Assembly: GCA_009776905.1 (NCBI GenBank)
Contig: WRMX01000100.1
Span: 1-10,907 of the forward strand
From: Oscillospiraceae bacterium
Lineage (GTDB): Bacteria; Bacillota; Clostridia; Oscillospirales; Oscillospiraceae
Direction: 5' to 3'
Length of the DNA: 10,907 nucleotides
Shown here: in pieces, positions 6,171 through 10,907 of the stretch
Numbering within the stretch: the stretch's first letter is position 1
Layout of the letters: every line of letters begins with the position of its first letter
Made by a program: the position numbers and the translations under genes
The notes under the pieces: model-generated
Told to the model about the DNA's origin: nothing
The model's input: only the letters and a program-made list of their open reading frames with translations
Databases searched by the model: none

Positions 6171-6299
6171 ATGACTGCGGCGAACGCAAACGGTTATTCG
6201 CCGCAGTCCACGTTGCATATGCGCCATAGCCACTTGAAAAAAGCAGTTCGCGTGCTTCCGAGCCATATTAAGGCTCATTTTCAGCAAATCGAGGAGTGA
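6171..6299 (+). CDS. Possible small protein of 42 aa, coupled to the lipoprotein gene
   Basis: An ATG at 6171 opens a 42-residue frame ending in TGA (6297-6299), inside the SD region of the next gene (GAGGAG, 6291-6296). The product starts MTAANANGYSPQST and continues into a basic, His-rich stretch with HLKKAVRVLPSHIKAHF; it has no membrane segment and I recognise no family. Its own SD is poor. However, GGGAGG (6138-6143) precedes a GTG at 6148 that opens a seven-codon ORF whose TAA overlaps this ATG as TAATG, so re-initiation is possible. The first codons lie in an 11-pair inverted repeat (6174-6184 with 6197-6207), which may instead be an RNA structure in an untranslated leader. Roughly even odds of being a real gene. 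Confidence 0.4.
   Translation: MTAANANGYSPQSTLHMRHSHLKKAVRVLPSHIKAHFQQIEE
6174..6207 (+). promoter_or_regulatory. Perfect 11-bp inverted repeat in the operon leader
   Basis: ACTGCGGCGAA (6174-6184) and TTCGCCGCAGT (6197-6207) pair perfectly around a 12-base loop. No T-run follows, so it is not a terminator. As DNA it could be an operator just downstream of the candidate promoters; as RNA it would be a stable leader hairpin over the start of the small ORF. I recognise no known riboswitch core in 6089-6300. Confidence 0.5.
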
Positions 6300-6304
6300 C
6301 TTTA

Positions 6305-7495
6305 TTGAAACGGATAACCACAGCTTTGACAGCTATAATGATATGCATTTCTTTTTTTACGGGGTGTGGAGGAAACGGCAGCGCCTCTTTGACCGTTTGG
6401 TGTTCAGAACTGGATAAGGGGATCGTCACAAAGATGGTCAATGAGTTTTTGGCTGCTAGTTCGACGGTTGAAACGATTAACGTTGAAGTAGTCGAAGACG
6501 ACCATGCACGCGAAATATTTGAGAACGATCCTTCGGCAGCGGCGGACATCATCTGCATCCCCCACGACCAACTCGGCGCTCTCGCTTCTCAAGGATTCCT
6601 TGTTGAGATAACGGAGAATAAATACATTACGGCCATAAACGATAACACAGCATCGTCGGTCAAAGCCGGCCAAATCGAAGGAAAACAATACGGATTCCCA
6701 TCGAGCTTTGAGACGCAAATCCTTTTTTATGACAGGTCGATCATCTCTGATTATGCGGCTCAAACCTTAGAAGGCATCATTAGCAGCGCCGTACCGGACG
6801 GAGGGATACCTTTTGGGATGGATTTTGCGAACGCATATTTCACCGCGAATTGGTTTTTTACTTATGGATGCAAGCTGTTCGGCGAAAACGGCGAGGACAA
6901 GAGCTTCTGCGATTTCGATAGCGAAGCGGGGATAGCCGCGATGACCAACATGATTGAGAGCAGGGAAAGCTTTGGGGACCTTGATGGGGAATCGGCTCTG
7001 ATGCTTTTCAAAGAACACAGGCTAGGCGCGTTTATCGGCGGACCGTGGAATGCTGCTGCGTTTACTGAAGTGCTTGAGGGCCATTACGGTTGTACGAAGC
7101 TGCCAAGTATCGATGGCAAAGAAATGAAGTCGTTTGCCGGATTCAAGCTATATTGCGTGAACTCAGACACCAAAAATAAACAGGCGGCTATGGACCTGGC
7201 GGCATGGCTCACAAACCCCGAAAACCAAAAACTGAGGTTCGTGGAACGCAAACTCATACCCGTAGCCCTCCCCCTTGAAGACGACATTGACGTGGCGGTA
7301 TCTACCACGGCAAAAGCAGTCATGGCACAGGGGCCAAACGCGATAGCCATGCCGTCGATACCGGAGATGAGCTATTTTTGGGAGCCAACCGGCGATTTTA
7401 CCCTCTCTTGTTATATGGGGGAGGTAGCTATATCAGAATTGCCGGCGCGGTTGGGCCTGTTGGCTGCGGTGATAAAAGGAGCAGGAACCGAGTGA
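6305..7495 (+). CDS. Extracellular solute-binding lipoprotein (MalE-like family 1), probably a sensor subunit
   Basis: I place the start at the TTG 6305-6307: GAGGAG (6291-6296) lies eight bases ahead, whereas the GTG at 6296 overlaps that SD. The 396-residue product has a lipoprotein signal peptide: KR, a hydrophobic core, and FFTGC with the lipidated cysteine at 21. The mature part is a family 1 sugar-type binding protein; it begins SLTVWCSELDKG and includes GKQYGFPSSFETQILFYD, GPWNAAAF and AAMDLAAWLTNPENQ. Such proteins usually feed ABC importers, but no permease or ATPase is next to it. A hybrid histidine kinase follows seven bases after its stop instead. This points to a ligand receptor that signals to the kinase, as binding proteins such as LuxP do with their kinases. 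The ligand is unknown; a carbohydrate or other small polar solute is most likely. Confidence 0.87.
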   Translation: MKRITTALTAIMICISFFTGCGGNGSASLTVWCSELDKGIVTKMVNEFLAASSTVETINVEVVEDDHAREIFENDPSAAADIICIPHDQLGALASQGFLVEITENKYITAINDNTASSVKAGQIEGKQYGFPSSFETQILFYDRSIISDYAAQTLEGIISSAVPDGGIPFGMDFANAYFTANWFFTYGCKLFGENGEDKSFCDFDSEAGIAAMTNMIESRESFGDLDGESALMLFKEHRLGAFIGGPWNAAAFTEVLEGHYGCTKLPSIDGKEMKSFAGFKLYCVNSDTKNKQAAMDLAAWLTNPENQKLRFVERKLIPVALPLEDDIDVAVSTTAKAVMAQGPNAIAMPSIPEMSYFWEPTGDFTLSCYMGEVAISELPARLGLLAAVIKGAGTE

Positions 7496-7502
7496 TAAGA
7501 AC

Positions 7503-9464
7503 ATGAAAAAAAGCAGCAAATATAGGGCGTTACTAAAAAACAACATTTTCCATTTTGTGTTTTTGGTGTCTGCATTTGCGATACTCATCGTATCGGCAAT
7601 GACGATTCTCAATATAAACAATACAGTCGCGAACATGAATTCCGCGAAGGAAACTTTGAATTTCACAGAAGAATTTTTGATTGATAACTACATATACCGT
7701 CTTCATGCGAGCGCCTCTGCAGCACAGTACCTGCTAGGACCATCCGATCTTGATACGCTGCGGATAAAGCCCGATTCGCCTGACAGCCACGATGAGTGGA
7801 TGGAAAACAAAGACTTTATAGCGCTAAGAGAGCTGTTGCGGCAGTTTGCCGATGATAACGGGCTGAAGTATGTATATTATTATTTCCGAATAGACAACTT
7901 TGTCCAGCCTCTTATCGACAACGATCCAGATAGAGCGGAGGCTTACACTCCGTCAAACCACATCATTCAAATTGAAAATGAAGCGAGATATGCGTGGAAC
8001 AACAAGCAAATAAGAGTTGCAGTCGGAGAAGAGCTTATTGATTCCGACGGACTATTAACAGCCTATGCACCGGTTTTCAGCGATAATGGCGAGGTTATTG
8101 CTTTGGTGGGCGTAGACATCAAGGATGAGCAAATAGACATATTACGCAATAGCATCGTTCTGCTCAGCGAACGCATTGAGTGGCTGAGCAGCAGGATAAC
8201 GACCTTGGTAGCCGCCATGATCACGGCTCTTATGCTACTGGTTTTCGGAGGCGTGACCACTTTCATGAACCAAAGGAGAAGCTCGAGAATACTAAAAGAG
8301 GCGCTATCGCAAGCTGAGTTCGCAAGCCGCGCAAAAAGCGAGTTTCTTGCGAACATGAGCCACGAAATGCGGACTCCGATGAATGCTATAATCGGCATGA
8401 CGACTATCGGAAAAAACTCCTCCGAGATCGCGGACAAGGAATCCAGTCTCAACAGAATTGAGGAGGCATCAAAACACCTTCTTGGAGTAATTAACGATGT
8501 TCTGGACTATTCAAAAATCGAAGCAGGAAAGTTTGAACTCAATGAGGTTGAATTCAGCTTTGATGCAATGATAAAAAGGATTTGCGATGTGGTGGCGTTC
8601 AAGGCTGCGGAAAAGAAGCAGTCCTTCGACATTCACATCGATAGCAGCATTCCGGGATTGCTGATCGGGGACGAGCAGCGTATTTCCCAGGTTGTCGCGA
8701 ATTTCCTGTCAAACGCGATGAAATTCACACCGGAAAACGGAAAGATCACGCTCAATGCCCTATTCGTAGGTGAGGAGGACGGTCATCAGCTTATTAGGGT
8801 TGATGTGTCAGATACCGGAATCGGCATCTCCGATGAACAAAAATCACGCATTTTTCGATCTTTTGAACAAGCCGATAATTCAATCACCAAGAGGTTCGGC
8901 GGCACAGGCCTCGGGCTGGCAATTTCAAAAAATATCGTTGAGAGCATGGGCGGCGCTATCATTTTTGAGTCGATGCTCGGAAAAGGTTCGACGTTCGGTT
9001 TTATCGTGCCGTTCATTCCAGCTCCCGAGCGGGCGGAGACCTCGGATGAAAAGCGAGCTGTTGGCAGTATTGAGCGGGAATACGATTTTTCCGGGCGCCA
9101 TGCGCTCCTTGTTGACGACGTGGAAATAAATCGCGAAATCGTCATTGCTTTGCTCGAACCGACGAGTATTGAAATTGATTGCGCTGAGAACGGGGCGATA
9201 GCTGTCAGAATGTTTTCTGAAAACCCGGATCGCTACGACATCATTCTCATGGATGTGCAAATGCCTGAGATGGACGGGTATCAGGCCACGCGTACTATTC
9301 GTGAGATAGATATCCCCAAGGCAAAATCTATTCCGATTGTCGCCATGACCGCAAATGTGTTCAAGGAGGATATCGAAAGGTGCATCGAGGCAGGAATGAA
9401 TGACCATCTCGGAAAACCTCTCGACATTAATGAGGTACTAAATAAGTTGAACGAGTATCTGTGA
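7503..9464 (+). CDS. Hybrid sensor histidine kinase with extracytoplasmic Cache-like domain and C-terminal receiver
   Basis: 653 residues. A first membrane segment (about 15-38) and a second (about 233-255) flank a 190-residue extracytoplasmic domain. Its end, YAPVFSDNGEVIALVGVDI (188-206), resembles a dCache domain. The dimerisation/phospho-acceptor helix has His287 in MSHEMRTP. The ATPase domain shows the N box around Asn404, DTGIG (437-441), FEQADNS and GGTGLGLAIS. The receiver (about 533-653) has D538/D539, phospho-acceptor D584 in LMDVQMPEMDG, T616 and K638. All catalytic residues are present. There is no HPt domain, so output needs an external HPt or reverse transfer. The ATG at 7503 has only a weak SD, so translation is probably coupled to the lipoprotein gene that ends seven bases earlier. 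It likely senses the lipoprotein, its ligand, or a ligand bound by its own Cache domain. Confidence 0.93.
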   Translation: MKKSSKYRALLKNNIFHFVFLVSAFAILIVSAMTILNINNTVANMNSAKETLNFTEEFLIDNYIYRLHASASAAQYLLGPSDLDTLRIKPDSPDSHDEWMENKDFIALRELLRQFADDNGLKYVYYYFRIDNFVQPLIDNDPDRAEAYTPSNHIIQIENEARYAWNNKQIRVAVGEELIDSDGLLTAYAPVFSDNGEVIALVGVDIKDEQIDILRNSIVLLSERIEWLSSRITTLVAAMITALMLLVFGGVTTFMNQRRSSRILKEALSQAEFASRAKSEFLANMSHEMRTPMNAIIGMTTIGKNSSEIADKESSLNRIEEASKHLLGVINDVLDYSKIEAGKFELNEVEFSFDAMIKRICDVVAFKAAEKKQSFDIHIDSSIPGLLIGDEQRISQVVANFLSNAMKFTPENGKITLNALFVGEEDGHQLIRVDVSDTGIGISDEQKSRIFRSFEQADNSITKRFGGTGLGLAISKNIVESMGGAIIFESMLGKGSTFGFIVPFIPAPERAETSDEKRAVGSIEREYDFSGRHALLVDDVEINREIVIALLEPTSIEIDCAENGAIAVRMFSENPDRYDIILMDVQMPEMDGYQATRTIREIDIPKAKSIPIVAMTANVFKEDIERCIEAGMNDHLGKPLDINEVLNKLNEYL

Positions 9465-9612
9465 AAACTTAATGATAGATAATCTTAAGCGGATCAAAAA
9501 GCTGCTAAAGGAAAACGAGATGTCCAGATTTTTCCCGGTTACATTTCTCAATAATAGATAATAATCTATCTGATAAAGTAAAATAATCATGTAACAGATA
9601 GAAAATTAACTG
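9465..9612 (+). promoter_or_regulatory. Region upstream of the hipBA-like promoter with AGATA-type inverted repeats
   Basis: A+T-rich stretch with no convincing gene. ATAGAT (9554-9559) and ATCTAT (9564-9569) form a palindrome with a four-base gap. TCTATCTG (9565-9572) and CAGATAGA (9595-9602) form an eight-base inverted repeat ending 10 bases before the -35 box. A further GATAGAT lies at 9474-9480. The sites fit an autoregulatory operator array for the HipB-like repressor, which is inference. A 29-codon ORF (9472-9561) without SD also lies here. Confidence 0.45.
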
Positions 9613-9641
9613 TTGACAGCAACAATTTAATATAGTATGAT
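9613..9641 (+). promoter_or_regulatory. Promoter of the HipB/HipA module
   Basis: Perfect TTGACA (9613-9618), 17-base spacer, TATGAT (9636-9641). Transcription would start near 9648; GGAG (9662-9665) then serves as SD for the ATG at 9674. The module therefore has its own promoter, independent of the kinase operon. Confidence 0.8.
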
Positions 9642-9673
9642 TTAGAGAACATCACTAAAACGGAGTTCATTAT

Positions 9674-9970
9674 ATGCAAATAGACGAAAAAACATTTGGC
9701 GAAACGATACGCAGACTCAGAATCAGGAAAAAACTCCCGCTGGAGGAGGTTGCCGCACGAGCAAATCTATCTCCGATATCCGTTAGATCCTTGGAACTGG
9801 GACGCGGCTCAACATTATCAACGGTGATTCATGTTCTCAAAGCAATCGATGAAACCGGCTTCATTATGGACTGGATAGCAAAGAGCACTGAGAGCAGCCC
9901 TTTACAGGTTCTGCGTAATGCAAAAAAAATGACCTCAGAACCAAAACGCGCTCCAAAGAAAACAACATAG
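9674..9970 (+). CDS. HipB-like antitoxin, XRE-family DNA-binding protein
   Basis: A 98-residue protein with an XRE/Cro helix-turn-helix at about 9-62; the recognition region is LEEVAARANLSPISVRSLE, followed by GRGSTLSTVIHVLKAID. A basic C-terminal tail (PLQVLRNAKK to the Lys-rich end) is common in HipB-type antitoxins paired with HipA kinases. It is expected to bind and neutralise the downstream kinase and to repress its own promoter through the inverted repeats upstream. SD GGAG lies eight bases before the ATG. The HipA-like gene begins 31 bases after its stop. The identification rests on the HTH together with the HipA neighbour; taken alone it would only be an XRE regulator. Confidence 0.87.
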   Translation: MQIDEKTFGETIRRLRIRKKLPLEEVAARANLSPISVRSLELGRGSTLSTVIHVLKAIDETGFIMDWIAKSTESSPLQVLRNAKKMTSEPKRAPKKTT

Positions 9971-10001
9971 CAGACTATTGCATATTAGGAGACTATAGCA
10001 T

Positions 10002-10907
10002 ATGCCATTTACTCATGTGGAAGCAATCGAAGTGCGAATCTTTGGAAAAACCGTTGGCGCGATTGCTCCGAACTCCGGGGGGAAGCCATACTATGCTTTT
10101 GAATATGCTCCAACATGGCTTCGTTTCGGATACTCCATCAGCCCTTTGCATTTGCCTCTGACTTCCGGGATATTTACTTATGAAAATCTTGCAGAAGACA
10201 CGTGGTACAGGTTGCCGGCTGCTATTGCAGACTCGTTGCCCGATCGATTTGGCAATAGCTTGATCGATGCAAGATTAGCTGAAAAAGGCGTGACTAGCGA
10301 TGAGATCACTCCGCTGGATCGTTTAGCTTACACCGCCGACAGAGCGATGGGCGCTTTGGAATTTCGCCCGGCTCGCTCAATTGGAAAAGAACCTGATGTA
10401 TTGGACTTCTCTTCATTGATCAGTGCCGCACGAGACGCAATCAGCGAGAATATCGGAACGGATAGCAAAGCAAAACGAGCACTAAGGCAATTGCTTTCTG
10501 TAGGAACTAGCGCGGGGGGAGCGCGCGCGAAAGCAGTCATTAACATTGATCCGGCAACGGGTGCCATGAGTTCGGGGCATCGCCCCGAAAAAGGTAAAGA
10601 GTCTTGGCTCTTGAAGTTTGACGGCGTTGGCGATGATCAGTCATTGGGCATTTCACAGGAATATGGCAGAATAGAGCATGCGTACTCGCTAATGGCAAAA
10701 GCGGCGGGTATACAGATGACTGAAACACGCCTCTTTCATGAAAATGGACGCGCTCACTTTATGGCAAAGAGATTTGACCGTGAAGAAATTGTTCCGGGAG
10801 AGCTTCCTGAGAAAATGCATATGCAGAGCTTATGCGCGATGGATCATGTTGACTATAACTTGATACATGCAAATCAGTATGACTCGTTGTTTGCGGTCAT
10901 AAAGCGC
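10002..10907 (+). CDS. HipA-family serine/threonine kinase toxin (3' truncated by window end)
   Basis: The ATG at 10002 has AGGAG (9987-9991) ten bases upstream; the frame stays open for 302 codons to the window edge. HipA proteins usually have a little over 400 residues, so about a quarter is missing. Visible in order: an N-terminal HipA coupling domain (VRIFGKTVGAI, then WLRFGYSISPLHLPL), the conserved LPDRFGNSLIDARL (79-92), GALEF (117-121), the Gly-rich loop VGTSAGGARAKA (167-178) and the ATP-binding lysine in WLLKFD (Lys205). FMAKRFDR and HMQSLCAMDHVDYN follow. The catalytic aspartates of the family would lie beyond the window. HipA kinases phosphorylate a translation component, classically glutamyl-tRNA synthetase, causing growth arrest; the target here is unknown. 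It forms a type II toxin-antitoxin module with the gene before it. Confidence 0.9.
   Translation, partial: MPFTHVEAIEVRIFGKTVGAIAPNSGGKPYYAFEYAPTWLRFGYSISPLHLPLTSGIFTYENLAEDTWYRLPAAIADSLPDRFGNSLIDARLAEKGVTSDEITPLDRLAYTADRAMGALEFRPARSIGKEPDVLDFSSLISAARDAISENIGTDSKAKRALRQLLSVGTSAGGARAKAVINIDPATGAMSSGHRPEKGKESWLLKFDGVGDDQSLGISQEYGRIEHAYSLMAKAAGIQMTETRLFHENGRAHFMAKRFDREEIVPGELPEKMHMQSLCAMDHVDYNLIHANQYDSLFAVIKR

Noticed and set aside
6089..6300. c-di-GMP riboswitch ahead of the lipoprotein/kinase operon
   Set aside because: The position next to a c-di-GMP enzyme made it worth a look, but I found no GEMM-type conserved core; only simple hairpins are seen.
1..10907. tRNA or rRNA genes, CRISPR arrays, transposase genes
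   Set aside because: No cloverleaf with a TTCGA-type arm, no regularly spaced repeats and no transposase motifs were seen on either strand.

Overview
The window looks like a chromosomal stretch from an anaerobic Firmicute, most likely a member of the Clostridia. The reasons are purine-rich Shine-Dalgarno sites, TTG starts behind them, TTGACA/TATAAT-type promoters, an Fe-S ene-reductase of the kind found in strict anaerobes, and HD-GYP and lipoprotein-sensor signalling. This assignment is inferred from style and gene content, not from a marker gene. The left part (1 to about 6000) reads as more G+C-rich than the right part.

Layout. (1) 1-1630, plus strand: the 3' part of an old-yellow-enzyme/2,4-dienoyl-CoA-reductase-like flavoprotein. 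(2) 4243 down to 1647, minus strand: a three-gene ABC-2 exporter operon (ATPase, permease, permease; the COG4586/4587/3694 type) converging on gene 1. Its 5' leader (4500-4244) carries a strong promoter, a 19-codon leader peptide ending WRPRR with its own SD, several mutually exclusive helices and a good intrinsic terminator just ahead of the ATPase start. This is the layout of a ribosome-controlled attenuator and is the most interesting object here. (3) 4511-4780: the C-terminal half of a class III nucleotide cyclase, broken, between two perfect 18-bp direct repeats (4502-4519 and 4856-4873). Each repeat lies next to the -35 box of one of two divergent promoters. (4) 4947-6023: a response regulator with an HD-GYP (c-di-GMP phosphodiesterase) output, followed by a long terminator hairpin. 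(5) 6171-9464: a possible 43-aa ORF, a solute-binding lipoprotein and a Cache-type hybrid histidine kinase, probably one transcript. With no permease genes nearby, the lipoprotein is likely a sensory partner of the kinase. (6) 9613-10907: a HipB/HipA-type toxin-antitoxin module with its own promoter and upstream inverted repeats. The HipA gene runs off the right edge.

How they fit together. The centre of the window (3 to 5) is second-messenger and phosphorelay signalling: a cyclase relic, a REC-HD-GYP protein and a binding-protein/hybrid-kinase pair. The kinase has a receiver but no HPt domain. The REC-HD-GYP protein has no dedicated kinase in view, so the two may be connected, but nothing in the sequence proves it. 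The ABC exporter is separately controlled, probably by ribosome stalling in its leader, which would fit a drug- or peptide-responsive efflux system.
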